Part shown: positions 40,549 to 50,125 of the stretch, in pieces | Layout of the letters: each line of letters begins with the position of its first letter | Position numbering within the stretch: position 1 is the first letter of the stretch | Source of the DNA: Thiotrichales bacterium 19S9-11 | Lineage (GTDB): Bacteria > Pseudomonadota > Gammaproteobacteria > Francisellales > Francisellaceae | Length of the DNA: 64,000 nucleotides | Assembly (NCBI GenBank): GCA_021713395.1 | Contig: JAKJJT010000003.1 | Location: 124,001 to 188,000 of the forward strand | Direction of reading: 5' to 3' | Made by a program: the position numbers and the translations under genes | Notes under the pieces: model-generated | Told to the model about the DNA's origin: nothing | What the model saw: only the letters and a program-made list of their open reading frames with translations | Databases searched by the model: none

Positions 40549-40562
40549 GCTCATTTGAGCTT
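40536..40562 (-). terminator. Terminator-like hairpin directly after rpsJ
   Basis: AAGCTCA and TGAGCTT form a seven-base stem with a two-base loop (or six with a four-base loop), followed by GACTA and six Ts on the minus strand. It begins eight bases past the rpsJ stop. The five bases between stem and U-tract weaken it; it may act as an attenuator rather than a full stop. Confidence 0.5.
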
Positions 40563-40570
40563 AGCTATCA

Positions 40571-40891
40571 TTAGCTAACGCTAATTTGAACATCAACACC
40601 AGCAGCCAAGTCCAGCTTCATTAAAGCATCAACGGTTTTATCTGTTGGATCTACGATATCTAATAAGCGTTTATGTGTTCTAATTTCATACTGATCACGC
40701 GCATCTTTATTAACATGCGGAGAGATCAATACTGTAAAGCGTTCTTTACGAGTTGGCAATGGAATAGGCCCCTTAACATGAGCTCCTGTCCTCTTTGCTG
40801 TCTCAACAATCTCTTTCGTTGAAGCATCAATCAAACTATGATCAAATGACTTCAGGCGTATTCTAATTTTTTGATTATTTAACTTCGCCAT
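40571..40891 (-). CDS. rpsJ: 30S ribosomal protein S10
   Basis: 106 aa (also the antitermination factor NusE). '[29 protein letters not shown]' region and '[32 protein letters not shown]' (core LPTxxxxxTVLxSPHVxKxxRxQFExRxHKR) are intact. It lies only 12 bases behind fusA, thus is attached to the str operon, with tuf absent between them. Confidence 0.98.
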   Translation of the reverse strand: MAKLNNQKIRIRLKSFDHSLIDASTKEIVETAKRTGAHVKGPIPLPTRKERFTVLISPHVNKDARDQYEIRTHKRLLDIVDPTDKTVDALMKLDLAAGVDVQISVS

Positions 40892-40903
40892 ATCTTATCA
40901 ACC

Positions 40904-43000
40904 TTATGCGTTTCTTTTCTTAATAACATCTTGTGCAATATTATCAGGCACTTCAGAGTACTTTTCAAATTCCATTGATGATGAAGCACGACCTTGGCTT
41001 AATGAACGCAAATGCGTTACATAACCAAACATTTCTGCTAGTGGAACTTCAGCGCGAACAACTTTACCTGCTGGCGAGTCATCCATACCTTGAATAATAC
41101 CTCGACGACGGTTTAAGTCGCCAATAACATCACCCATATAGTCTTCAGGTGTTACTACTTCAACTTTCATCACTGGCTCTAATAATACTGGCGATGCTTT
41201 TAACGCACCGGACTTAAAGCCCATTGACCCTGCAATCTTAAATGCCATTTCTGATGAATCAACGTCATGGTATGAACCATCATATAACGTTACTTGAACA
41301 TCAATAACAGGATAGCCTGCAACCACACCATTTTGCATTTGCTCTTGAATACCTTTATCAACTGCTGGAATATATTCTTTTGGAACAACACCACCAACAA
41401 TTTTATTGATAAACTCATAGCCTTCACCAAGCTTACGTGGCTCAATTTTAAGCCATACATGACCATACTGTCCACGACCACCAGATTGGCGCACAAACTT
41501 ACCTTCTTCCTCAACTGAAGAGCGAATTGTTTCACGATAAGCTACTTGCGGATTACCCACATTTGCTTCAACATTAAACTCACGCTTCATACGGTCAACA
41601 AGAATTTCCAAATGAAGCTCACCCATGCCTGAAATAATCGTTTGACCTGACTCTTCATCTGTTTGCACTCTAAACGATGGATCTTCTGCTGCTAGACGAC
41701 CTAGCGCCAAAGACATTTTCTCTTGGTCTGGCTTACTCTTTGGCTCAACAGCAACCGAGATAACTGGCTCAGGGAATTCCATACGCTCTAATGTTATATG
41801 ATTATTTAAATCACATAACGTATCACCTGTTGTGACTTGTTTAAGGCCAATACACGCTGCGATATCACCCGCACGCACTTCTTTAATTTCTTCACGAGAT
41901 TTTGCATGCATTTGAACCAAACGACCAATTCTTTCTTTTTTACCCTTAACTGGGTTATAAACTGAGTCGCCAGAGCTTAAGACACCCGAGTAAACTCGAA
42001 CAAATGTTAAATTTCCAACAAATGGATCATTGGCGATTTTAAACGCTAGCGCAGAGAAAGGCTCTTCATCAGAGGAAGAACGCGATGCTTCTTCGCCATT
42101 TTCTAATTCACCTTTAATTGCTGGCACTTCATCAGGTGCTGGCAAATACTCAACAACTGCATCTAATACCGCTTGAACACCTTTATTCTTAAATGCACTA
42201 CCACAATAAGCTAGTACAATTTCATTTGCTAATACCTGTTGACGTAAGCCTTGCTTAATTTCTTCTTCACTAAGCTCACCTTCTTCTAAGTATTTTTCCA
42301 TTAACTCTTCATTTGCTTCAGCAGCACTTTCAAGCATCTGCTCACGAAGCTCTTCTGCTCTTGGCAGTAAATTTTCTGGAATATCTTGAAGATCATAGGT
42401 CAAACCTTGGTCACTTTCATTCCAAAGAATTGCTTTCATACGCATTAAATCAATAACGCCTTTAAACTCATCTTCAGCACCAATATTTAACTGCATTGGT
42501 ACAACACGAGCCTTTAAACGCTCATGGATTTGATCAACAACTCGCTCAAAATCAGCACCTGCTCTATCCATCTTATTAACAAAGACAATACGCGGCACTT
42601 GGTACTTATTTGCTTGTCGCCAAACCGTTTCACTTTGAGGCTCAACACCAGATGAACCACAAAAAACAACGACAGCACCATCTAATACACGAAGCGAACG
42701 CTCAACTTCAATGGTAAAATCAACGTGTCCCGGGGTGTCAATAATATTAATACGATGCTCATCAAATTGACGATCCATTCCTTTCCAGAAGACTGTTGTT
42801 GCAGCAGATGTGATTGTAATTCCACGCTCTTGCTCTTGCTCCATCCAGTCCATCACAGCAGCACCTTCATGAACTTCACCAATCTTATGGGTGACGCCTG
42901 TATAGAATAAAACTCGCTCAGTTGTTGTGGTTTTACCCGCATCCACGTGAGCACAAATACCGATATTACGATATTTACGAATTGGCGTTTTACGTGCCAT
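40904..43000 (-). CDS. fusA: Translation elongation factor G
   Basis: 698 aa GTPase that drives translocation and, with RRF, ribosome recycling. G1 '[19 protein letters not shown]', G3 'DTPGHVDFT', G4 'NKMDRAGAD' and the domain IV tip '[11 protein letters not shown]' are all present. Third gene of the str operon. In many gammaproteobacteria tuf follows; here rpsJ does. Confidence 0.98.
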   Translation of the reverse strand: MARKTPIRKYRNIGICAHVDAGKTTTTERVLFYTGVTHKIGEVHEGAAVMDWMEQEQERGITITSAATTVFWKGMDRQFDEHRINIIDTPGHVDFTIEVERSLRVLDGAVVVFCGSSGVEPQSETVWRQANKYQVPRIVFVNKMDRAGADFERVVDQIHERLKARVVPMQLNIGAEDEFKGVIDLMRMKAILWNESDQGLTYDLQDIPENLLPRAEELREQMLESAAEANEELMEKYLEEGELSEEEIKQGLRQQVLANEIVLAYCGSAFKNKGVQAVLDAVVEYLPAPDEVPAIKGELENGEEASRSSSDEEPFSALAFKIANDPFVGNLTFVRVYSGVLSSGDSVYNPVKGKKERIGRLVQMHAKSREEIKEVRAGDIAACIGLKQVTTGDTLCDLNNHITLERMEFPEPVISVAVEPKSKPDQEKMSLALGRLAAEDPSFRVQTDEESGQTIISGMGELHLEILVDRMKREFNVEANVGNPQVAYRETIRSSVEEEGKFVRQSGGRGQYGHVWLKIEPRKLGEGYEFINKIVGGVVPKEYIPAVDKGIQEQMQNGVVAGYPVIDVQVTLYDGSYHDVDSSEMAFKIAGSMGFKSGALKASPVLLEPVMKVEVVTPEDYMGDVIGDLNRRRGIIQGMDDSPAGKVVRAEVPLAEMFGYVTHLRSLSQGRASSSMEFEKYSEVPDNIAQDVIKKRNA

Positions 43001-43032
43001 GGTTAATTCCTCTTAACTTTATTAAACCACTA

Positions 43033-43527
<495 letters not shown>

Positions 43528-43533
43528 TTAAAC

Positions 43534-43908
43534 TTAGGACTTAGGACGCTTAGTTCCATACTTAGAACGACCATTCTTACGATCATTAACCCCTGATGTA
43601 TCTAAACTACCACGAACGGTATGATAACGAACACCTGGCAAGTCCTTAACACGACCACCTCTAATTAATACAACAGAGTGCTCTTGAAGGTTATGTCCTT
43701 CACCACCAATATAACTACTAACTTCAAAACCACTAGTTAAACGAACACGCGCAACTTTTCTTAAGGCTGAGTTTGGTTTTTTAGGGGTTGTGGTATAAAC
43801 ACGAGTACAAACACCACGTCTTTGAGGGCATGCTTTTAATGCAGGCACTTTTGACTTTGCTGTTTTTTGCTGGCGCGGTTTGCGCACTAGCTGATTGATT
43901 GTTGCCAT
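43534..43908 (-). CDS. rpsL: 30S ribosomal protein S12
   Basis: 124 aa; decoding-centre protein. '[20 protein letters not shown]' and '[17 protein letters not shown]' show the wild-type lysines (E. coli K42/K87 positions), so no streptomycin-resistance change is visible at these two classic sites. First gene of the str operon, behind a good promoter. Confidence 0.98.
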   Translation of the reverse strand: MATINQLVRKPRQQKTAKSKVPALKACPQRRGVCTRVYTTTPKKPNSALRKVARVRLTSGFEVSSYIGGEGHNLQEHSVVLIRGGRVKDLPGVRYHTVRGSLDTSGVNDRKNGRSKYGTKRPKS

Positions 43909-43999
43909 TTACGACTCCACTTTTGTTTACTATTATTCAACATCTTTATAAATCGTTTTATCTACTAATTTCAAAACACAACTTACAAAATGACGCCGA

Positions 44000-44029
44000 A
44001 TTATACACGATATTAATATCAAAGATCAA
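44000..44029 (-). promoter_or_regulatory. Sigma70-type promoter of the str operon (rpsL)
   Basis: On the minus strand TTGATC, an 18-base spacer and a perfect TATAAT lie about 90-120 bases before the rpsL start. It is followed by a GGCG-containing stretch and an AT-rich leader. The only consensus-quality promoter I find in the window. Confidence 0.75.
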
Positions 44030-44078
44030 GTCTTGTGATAAATAGTTAGAAAAGTTTATTTGAATATGGGTGTTATGC

Positions 44079-46058
44079 CTAATAACGAACTGCTTTTGCC
44101 TGATCGAAGTAAACATACGTTTTACCATCTTGGCTTAACTCTTTAGTGTCCAGCTGAATTGTATAATTTGACAAACCTGGTATCGGTTTTTTATTATCTG
44201 GGTCACTTGCCTTATAAAAGCTTAACCCTATTGCCTCACGCTCAGGATAATAGCTTTGATAAGTCACTTCCTTAGGGCTTGTAACATCATTTCCGCCTAC
44301 TCTTAAGCTTTCATATAAAACCCGCCCATCGGTATTTCGCATCTCAAAACCTAATATATGCGCAACGGTTGGCGCCACATCAACATTACCACTTGGCAAT
44401 GTGTTTGTCATATGCTCTTTAAAACTAGGCCCAACAGCAAGTAATGTATTATGGACATCCGTACGACTAAATGATCCGTGCATACCTCGAGAGCTACCTG
44501 AGCCATTAAACTCAGTTCCACGAAAGCCTTTGATTTTTGCTTGATCATCATAACTACTACCAGCAATAATACTTGGACTTCTTCCATTGTCATTTTCTAG
44601 CTTTACTAAGCTTAATGGTAATGTGCCTGAAACCTTACCATAACGGTCACTAATAAATATTGCACCAAACTCCTCTCGTGACTGTAAAAAGCGCGTTAGT
44701 TTTTCAATTAACGCTTGATTATGACTTGGTACATAAAAATAGGTACTGCCACCATTTGCTGCAACAATAATCGCATCTTTTGGTAATACTTTCGGCACAA
44801 AGTATGCTTTAGTTGTATATTTTTGTGCTTTTCCACAAATATCACCTGTTTGATCAACTCTTGTTGGATAAACTTGCTTCCCATTATATGTTATACCGGA
44901 TAATACAGGATCATATTGACAACCATCACCATCAAAAGCATTAAAACCTACTCGACTTAAAAGTTCTGCCGGGCGAAAATCACCAGAAACTGAAAATCCA
45001 TTAATTGCATCAACATCTCCCACCTTACGATTATTAATTTCTCGTAACGGGAATTCATCCAACGGTCCTGATACATTACTATGGCTATGATCTGAAACAA
45101 TAATCAAATTTGTTTTATTCCAAATATTTTTTTGTTTTAATTTATTTACTAATTGGCCTAGCAACTGGTCTTGTTTAGCTAGCGCATCATAGTATGCTGT
45201 TGAGCCAACACCATAGTTGTGTTCTGTCGTATCCGGGTTTCTTAACCAAATAACACTTAACCTCGGTGCAACATTTGATAACAATTTAGATAAATAAGTC
45301 TCCATTAAATATCGATTCATCTGATCATAAGGTGAAACTTGAGCTGCCTGTGGATCAGATGTAACATCATCCATTAATCTTAATACTTTCTTTTTCTCTG
45401 TTGGGTTTATATTATTAGCCAAAATAAAATTTTGATAACCATAGATAAGATTTTTCGGTAATGGATAGTTTTCATCATTTAATCTTTCTGCAACCATTTC
45501 GGGATAAACATAATTTTCATCAAATATCACACCTTGCTGTTGATAATCTTGAAAAAATGCGGGGCCTGATTTACCTACAGTAACTGTTTTAATCCCCGCC
45601 TTATGTGCAAGCTCAAATAACGTATCAACTTCAACTAAAGGCAAGTCTTTATTTAAGTCTTTTAATACTTGATAGTCTTCTGTAAAAACAGGCTGCTGGA
45701 AGTCAACACGTCTACCAACTGCATTTTCACCCTTAGCACTTGGTTGCCATAAAGTATTACCATAAAAGCCTGTTTTACCAGCAAAGTCACCGGTTGCAAA
45801 AGTTGAGCCATTCATCATTGTAAAAGTTGGATAGCTTGAGTGATTATCGCTAAACCAAACACCTTGTTGTGCAAGCTTGTATAAGTTAGGCGTATCTTTT
45901 TTTGTAATAGAATCAGGCCTTAAGCCATCCCAAACAAAAATAATCACACGTTGATCTTTCTGACTATCTTTTGTGTGTGATACTTGGCTAATGGCTTTGA
46001 TTGGCGCTAATATACCAAGCGCACATCCTAATATCAATAAACGACTAGATAACTTCAC
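44079..46058 (-). CDS. Exported type I phosphodiesterase / nucleotide pyrophosphatase
   Basis: A 659-aa periplasmic or secreted metal-dependent phosphodiesterase of the alkaline-phosphatase superfamily. Signal peptide to about residue 22 ('LLILGCALGILAPIKA'). The metal-binding 'VWDGLRPDSITKKDTPNLYKL' (Asp), catalytic Thr in 'YPTFTMMNGSTFATG' and 'IIVSDHSHSN' (Asp-His) are visible. It probably hydrolyses nucleotides or other phosphodiesters outside the cytoplasm. It lies 93 bases downstream of the nucleoside transporter gene, pointing to nucleotide scavenging. Confidence 0.85.
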   Translation of the reverse strand: MKLSSRLLILGCALGILAPIKAISQVSHTKDSQKDQRVIIFVWDGLRPDSITKKDTPNLYKLAQQGVWFSDNHSSYPTFTMMNGSTFATGDFAGKTGFYGNTLWQPSAKGENAVGRRVDFQQPVFTEDYQVLKDLNKDLPLVEVDTLFELAHKAGIKTVTVGKSGPAFFQDYQQQGVIFDENYVYPEMVAERLNDENYPLPKNLIYGYQNFILANNINPTEKKKVLRLMDDVTSDPQAAQVSPYDQMNRYLMETYLSKLLSNVAPRLSVIWLRNPDTTEHNYGVGSTAYYDALAKQDQLLGQLVNKLKQKNIWNKTNLIIVSDHSHSNVSGPLDEFPLREINNRKVGDVDAINGFSVSGDFRPAELLSRVGFNAFDGDGCQYDPVLSGITYNGKQVYPTRVDQTGDICGKAQKYTTKAYFVPKVLPKDAIIVAANGGSTYFYVPSHNQALIEKLTRFLQSREEFGAIFISDRYGKVSGTLPLSLVKLENDNGRSPSIIAGSSYDDQAKIKGFRGTEFNGSGSSRGMHGSFSRTDVHNTLLAVGPSFKEHMTNTLPSGNVDVAPTVAHILGFEMRNTDGRVLYESLRVGGNDVTSPKEVTYQSYYPEREAIGLSFYKASDPDNKKPIPGLSNYTIQLDTKELSQDGKTYVYFDQAKAVRY

Positions 46059-46151
46059 TACCTTGACTCCTTCAAGTTAACATTCCATTTAAAGCTAGAA
46101 AAAATATAACAAATAATAATTACAATTTTATGACAAACACAGTCTACTTTT

Positions 46152-47351
46152 TTAAATCACAAGCCCTGTGACAAGCGCTGATAAAAAGCTTACCATTGTT
46201 GCACCAAAAACCAAACGCCAACCATGTTTTGCAACAAACTTGGCCTTATCCTTATTTAATGCCTGAATAGCACCGACAATAACGCCAATTGAGCTAAAAT
46301 TTGCAAATGACACTAAAAAGACTGAAATAATTGCGATACTATGCGTTGAGAAATGACTTAGTTGCTCCTTAAGATAAGTCATTGCAACAAACTCATTAGA
46401 GACAAGTTTCGTTGCCATAACACTACCTGCTTTTAGTGACTCTTCTCCTGAGATACCTAAAAGCCAAGCAAATGGATAAAACACATAGCCTAGCAAGTCT
46501 TGAAAACTAATACCAAAAACTGCCAAAAATAACTGATTAATCATCGCAATTAAAGCAATAAAACCAATCATCATTGCGCCGACAATAATCGCAATTTTAA
46601 AACCATCTAAGATATAGTCACTTAACATTTCAAAGAAAGTTTCTTTTTTACTTGTTTGACCTTCCATTACTTCAAAATTAATTTCATCTCGGTGATCATA
46701 AGGATTAAGAATATGTAGAACAATAAAAGTGCTCACCATATTTAAAATAAGCGCTGCAATAATATATTTTGGATTAATTAATTGCATATAGGCACCAACA
46801 ATACCCAAAGAAACTGTCGACATTGCTGTTGCAGCCATTGTATACATTCTTCTTGGTGAAATCTGAGTTAATATATTTTTATAAACAATAAAGTTCTCAC
46901 TTTGACCCAAAACAAGTGAGCTTACTGCATTAAAAGATTCAAGCTTGCCCATGCCATTAACTTTAGATAACAACCAACCAATAAAACGAATAATTAAAGG
47001 CAAAATTCTAAAATACTGTAGAATTCCAATTAAAGCTGAAACTAAAACAATCGGCATTAAAACATTAAAAAAGAAAGTAAAGCTATTTTCTGAGACTGAT
47101 CCAAAAACAAAGTTGGTTCCTTCTTGAGCATAACTCATTAAGTGACCAAAGCCATCAGCAATGATATTAATTAACTCTTGGCCAAGCGCTGAAGCCAATA
47201 AAACATAAGCTAAAATCACTTCTAAAACTAACAACTGTAAGATAAAGCGAAGTTTTTTCCTCACCTCTTTTTTATTCATACTCACCAAATATAATAAAGC
47301 AAAGAAAACAACTAAACCTAGAGAAAAGTGAAATAACTTAGATACGATCAT
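46152..47351 (-). CDS. NupC-family concentrative nucleoside transporter
   Basis: A 399-aa inner-membrane nucleoside:cation symporter. About ten hydrophobic segments. CNT-family motifs are 'VLGQSENFIVYKNIL' and 'MAATAMSTVSLGIVGAYMQLI' in the nucleoside-binding core, and 'EFVAMTYLKEQL' with 'ALVTGLVI' at the end. Together with the downstream phosphodiesterase it would import nucleosides released in the periplasm. An imperfect AGCACTGGTGCT palindrome at about 47380 might be an operator, but is unsupported. Confidence 0.92.
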   Translation of the reverse strand: MIVSKLFHFSLGLVVFFALLYLVSMNKKEVRKKLRFILQLLVLEVILAYVLLASALGQELINIIADGFGHLMSYAQEGTNFVFGSVSENSFTFFFNVLMPIVLVSALIGILQYFRILPLIIRFIGWLLSKVNGMGKLESFNAVSSLVLGQSENFIVYKNILTQISPRRMYTMAATAMSTVSLGIVGAYMQLINPKYIIAALILNMVSTFIVLHILNPYDHRDEINFEVMEGQTSKKETFFEMLSDYILDGFKIAIIVGAMMIGFIALIAMINQLFLAVFGISFQDLLGYVFYPFAWLLGISGEESLKAGSVMATKLVSNEFVAMTYLKEQLSHFSTHSIAIISVFLVSFANFSSIGVIVGAIQALNKDKAKFVAKHGWRLVFGATMVSFLSALVTGLVI

Positions 47352-47542
47352 GACCTGATTTTCCTTTATCTAACAAAGCACCAGTGCTCTATTTTTTCAT
47401 AAAATGAGCAATTTAGATTTGTGACTTAAGTTTCAAAACCCGATAAGCATACTTTTTTTAGATTTATATGTAAATAGATGTAATTTGATTTCTACAATAT
47501 ACCTCTCTTATAAAACTCAATAAGCATTGTTTTGAATTTAGC

Positions 47543-48637
47543 TTAGCTTAAACTCTTCATTAGACTTGGCTCTAGTTCATCTAACCAAGCTAAAATACCA
47601 CCTCTAAGATTATAAATATTAGAAAAACCCAAGCCAAGTAAATATTGGCACGCTCTAGCGCTACGCACACCACTTTTACAATAAATAATTGTTAAAACTG
47701 ACTTATCTAATTCATCTATATGATGCTCTAAATCAGCAAGTGGAATATGTAAGCCACCAATATGATATAATTCTCGCTCATAAAGTTCACGCACATCAAT
47801 TAAACAAAATTCTTTTTTATCATCAAAAAAGTTTTTTAATTGATTTACATTCAATACTTGTAACACTGGTTTAACTTCCTTTTCAGAAAAAGATACTTGC
47901 TGGTGTAAATAACAATCTTGTTTATTAATTTTAAACTGATTAAAGCGCATCGATAATAAATCAATACTTAATAAAGTCCCTGATAAAATATCACCTTTCT
48001 CTAATATGATTTTAATAACTTCTGTTGCTTGTATTGTTCCAGCAATGCCTGGTAAAACACCTAAAACACCACTAACCGCACAGTTAGGTGTTAGTTTTAC
48101 TGGTGGCGGAGCTGGATATAAACACTGATAACAAGGCCCTTCTTTATAATTAAAGACACTAATTTGCGCATCAAACTGATAAATACTTGCTGATACCATT
48201 GGTTTTTTAAGTTGACGCGTGACCGCATTAATTAAATAACGTGCTTGATAATTATCGGTTGCATCAATAATCACATCAAACTGTGAAATAATACCTAATG
48301 CTTTTTTTTCTGTTAGAAATTGATCATAAACTTTGAATTCAACTTGATCATTAAGCCCTTGTAATTGCTTAGCAATAACTTTTGCTTTATTTTTACCAAT
48401 ATCTGCTTCTTTAAATAAGACTTGTCTTTGCAAGTTGCTTATCTCAACTACGTCACCATCAACAATACCAAGTCTACCAATACCTGCAGCTGCTAAATAC
48501 TGTAAAACTGGACAGCCTAAACCACCTGCACCAATACATAGTACCTTTGCCTTTTTTAGTTTCTCTTGTCCTTTGATACCAATAACGGGGAAGTGGCGAT
48601 TATAACGTAAAACTTCTTTTCGATTTAGAAAAGACAC
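47543..48637 (-). CDS. moeB: MoeB/ThiF-type E1 adenylyltransferase with C-terminal rhodanese domain
   Basis: A 364-aa fusion like eukaryotic MOCS3. The N-terminal E1 domain (1-245) carries 'VLCIGAGGLGCPVLQYLAAAGIG' (core GxGGLGxxxxxxLAxAGVG), 'DATDNYQARYLIN' and a catalytic-region 'NCAVSGVLGVLPG'. A zinc CxxC is only partly kept ('CYQCLYP' present, second pair unclear). The rhodanese domain (265-360) has active-site Cys in 'IYCKSGVRSA'. It would adenylate and sulfurate the C-terminal glycine of the adjacent MoaD-like protein. Confidence 0.88.
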   Translation of the reverse strand: MSFLNRKEVLRYNRHFPVIGIKGQEKLKKAKVLCIGAGGLGCPVLQYLAAAGIGRLGIVDGDVVEISNLQRQVLFKEADIGKNKAKVIAKQLQGLNDQVEFKVYDQFLTEKKALGIISQFDVIIDATDNYQARYLINAVTRQLKKPMVSASIYQFDAQISVFNYKEGPCYQCLYPAPPPVKLTPNCAVSGVLGVLPGIAGTIQATEVIKIILEKGDILSGTLLSIDLLSMRFNQFKINKQDCYLHQQVSFSEKEVKPVLQVLNVNQLKNFFDDKKEFCLIDVRELYERELYHIGGLHIPLADLEHHIDELDKSVLTIIYCKSGVRSARACQYLLGLGFSNIYNLRGGILAWLDELEPSLMKSLS

Positions 48638-48639
48638 TC

Positions 48640-48909
48640 TCAGCCTCCAGCCAACGCTGTGACTAATTCTATTTCATCGCTATGATTTAATACTCGGTTT
48701 TTGGTTATTTCTTTAATACTTTCACCATTTAAATAAAGATTTACATAAGGATTAAGCATTTTATTTTCATCTAAAATTATTTGCCTTAACCTTGGATATT
48801 GCTTGCATAGCTCAGATAATAACTCTTCTGAATTTTCAATATCTAAGCTAATCTTTTGTTGATTATCTACAAACCTTGCTAATGATGGATGAATATAAAT
48901 TTCTGGCAT
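48640..48909 (-). CDS. MoaD/ThiS/CysO-like sulfur-carrier protein
   Basis: An 89-aa beta-grasp protein ending in the functional Gly-Gly ('ELVTALAGG'), the site of thiocarboxylation. Conserved 'NPYVNLYLNGESI' is closer to CysO-like carriers than to ThiS. It ends two bases before the MoeB-rhodanese gene, its likely activating enzyme. No moaE, thiG or Mec+ gene is nearby, so the sulfur acceptor (molybdopterin, thiazole, cysteine or tRNA) is open. Confidence 0.85.
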   Translation of the reverse strand: MPEIYIHPSLARFVDNQQKISLDIENSEELLSELCKQYPRLRQIILDENKMLNPYVNLYLNGESIKEITKNRVLNHSDEIELVTALAGG

Positions 48910-48937
48910 TTAAAATATCTTCTTTAAATGTTAAACA

Positions 48938-50125
48938 TTATGCCCCAATTGGAGGATTTGGCAAAATAAAACCATCTTTTTTTATTAGCTGAATACAAGC
49001 ATCAACTGCTTCTTTATCATAACGAATACCAATGCCACTTTCTAATTCATGTATTGTTTCAGAAAGACTTTTTGACGGGCGATATGGGCGATGTGAACTC
49101 ATCGCCTCAAAAACATCAGCAACTGAAATAATTCGAGTAGATAGTGTTATTTTTTCTGCAGTTAAACCATATGGATAGCCAGAGCCATCAAGACGTTCAT
49201 GATGATGTAAAACAGCCCCACTAATCGTCTGATTAAAAGGTACTTGCTGAGCGATTTTATAACCTTCTTCTGGATGTGTTTTGATTATCTCAAATTGAAG
49301 CTTAGTTAACTTTAACGGCGTCGTTAATATCTGAGGTGGGACGCTTGTCTTTCCAATATCATGTATCAACCCACCCAAATAAATATCATTCACTTGCTCT
49401 TTAGAAAGTCTCATTTTCTGAGCAATTGCTTCAGATAATACAGCAACACGATACTGATGGCCTGCTGTATAAGGGTCATGTGCTTCAGCGGTTGTTGCAA
49501 TTGCTTGAACTGCTTTTTTCATTAACTCTTTCATTTCATTTAGTGTTTGCTTTAATCTCTCTGTTTTTCTTTCTACTTCCTTATTAAGTGCTTGCCCATA
49601 CTGCTTAAGTCGATCATTTTTTATAATAATTTTTTCTTTTTGAGCTTTATTTTCTAAAACCATTGCAACAACAATCGCAATATTATTAATTGCAATATCC
49701 AATAAATTTTTACTTGTTTGATTAGTAAATTTTATTGCTAAATAACCATATAATTCATCAACACTTAAAATAGGGTAAAAATCAAACCCATGTTCTTGAA
49801 AAAAAGAAAAATGTTGATCAAATTGTGCTTTTGATAACCTACCATTTTTTAAAATAATATCCCCAAAGATTTTTGAAGTAAGCCCTTCTGTTTCTGTTTC
49901 TGTTTCTGTTTCTGTTTCTGTTTCTGTTTCTGTTTCTGTTTCTGTTTCTGTTTCTGTTTCTGTTTCTGTTTCTGTTATCAGTATTTCAAAGACTTCAATT
50001 CCATTGATTGTACTTAGCAATCTAGATAAATATTGTTTTAATAATTTAGAGTCATTTAAAGTATAAATAACCGTTGTTTCTGTAAAAAGTCTTAATAGTT
50101 CTCCTGTTTGATAATCACTTGTCAT
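48938..50125 (-). CDS. HD-GYP cyclic-di-GMP phosphodiesterase with N-terminal GAF-like domain and Thr-Glu repeat
   Basis: A 395-aa signalling enzyme. Residues 1-165 look GAF-like and are interrupted at 51-80 by fifteen Thr-Glu pairs. A coiled coil follows (about 166-205), then an HD-GYP domain (about 210-390) with metal-binding 'GLIHDIGK' and 'HHHERLDGSGYPYGL'. The motif set is complete, so c-di-GMP hydrolysis is expected. The 'AEAHDPYTAGHQYRV' entry is typical. Its start overlaps the end of the MEDS gene by 11 bases (CATGACAAGTGA), so the two are translationally coupled and probably function together. No GGDEF protein is in the window. Confidence 0.9.
   Translation of the reverse strand: MTSDYQTGELLRLFTETTVIYTLNDSKLLKQYLSRLLSTINGIEVFEILITETETETETETETETETETETETETETETEGLTSKIFGDIILKNGRLSKAQFDQHFSFFQEHGFDFYPILSVDELYGYLAIKFTNQTSKNLLDIAINNIAIVVAMVLENKAQKEKIIIKNDRLKQYGQALNKEVERKTERLKQTLNEMKELMKKAVQAIATTAEAHDPYTAGHQYRVAVLSEAIAQKMRLSKEQVNDIYLGGLIHDIGKTSVPPQILTTPLKLTKLQFEIIKTHPEEGYKIAQQVPFNQTISGAVLHHHERLDGSGYPYGLTAEKITLSTRIISVADVFEAMSSHRPYRPSKSLSETIHELESGIGIRYDKEAVDACIQLIKKDGFILPNPPIGA
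49886..49975 (-). repeat. Perfect hexanucleotide tandem repeat, 15 copies (Thr-Glu codons)
   Basis: Fifteen uninterrupted copies of ACAGAA on the coding strand inside the HD-GYP gene. The unit is a multiple of three, so gain or loss of copies changes protein length by two residues each but never the frame. Such pure tracts are prone to slipped-strand change in copy number. Confidence 0.97.

Noticed and set aside
47375-47395. Palindrome AGCACTGGTGCT before nupC as an operator
   Set aside because: Imperfect, short, and without a known regulator site to compare; too likely by chance.
47352-47542. 191-base gap between moeB and nupC as a small RNA gene
   Set aside because: AT-rich, with no terminator-like end or strong stem; I see only possible promoter sequence.
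49886-49975. Tandem repeat considered as a CRISPR-like array
   Set aside because: Six-base units without spacers, in frame within a gene: a simple-sequence repeat.
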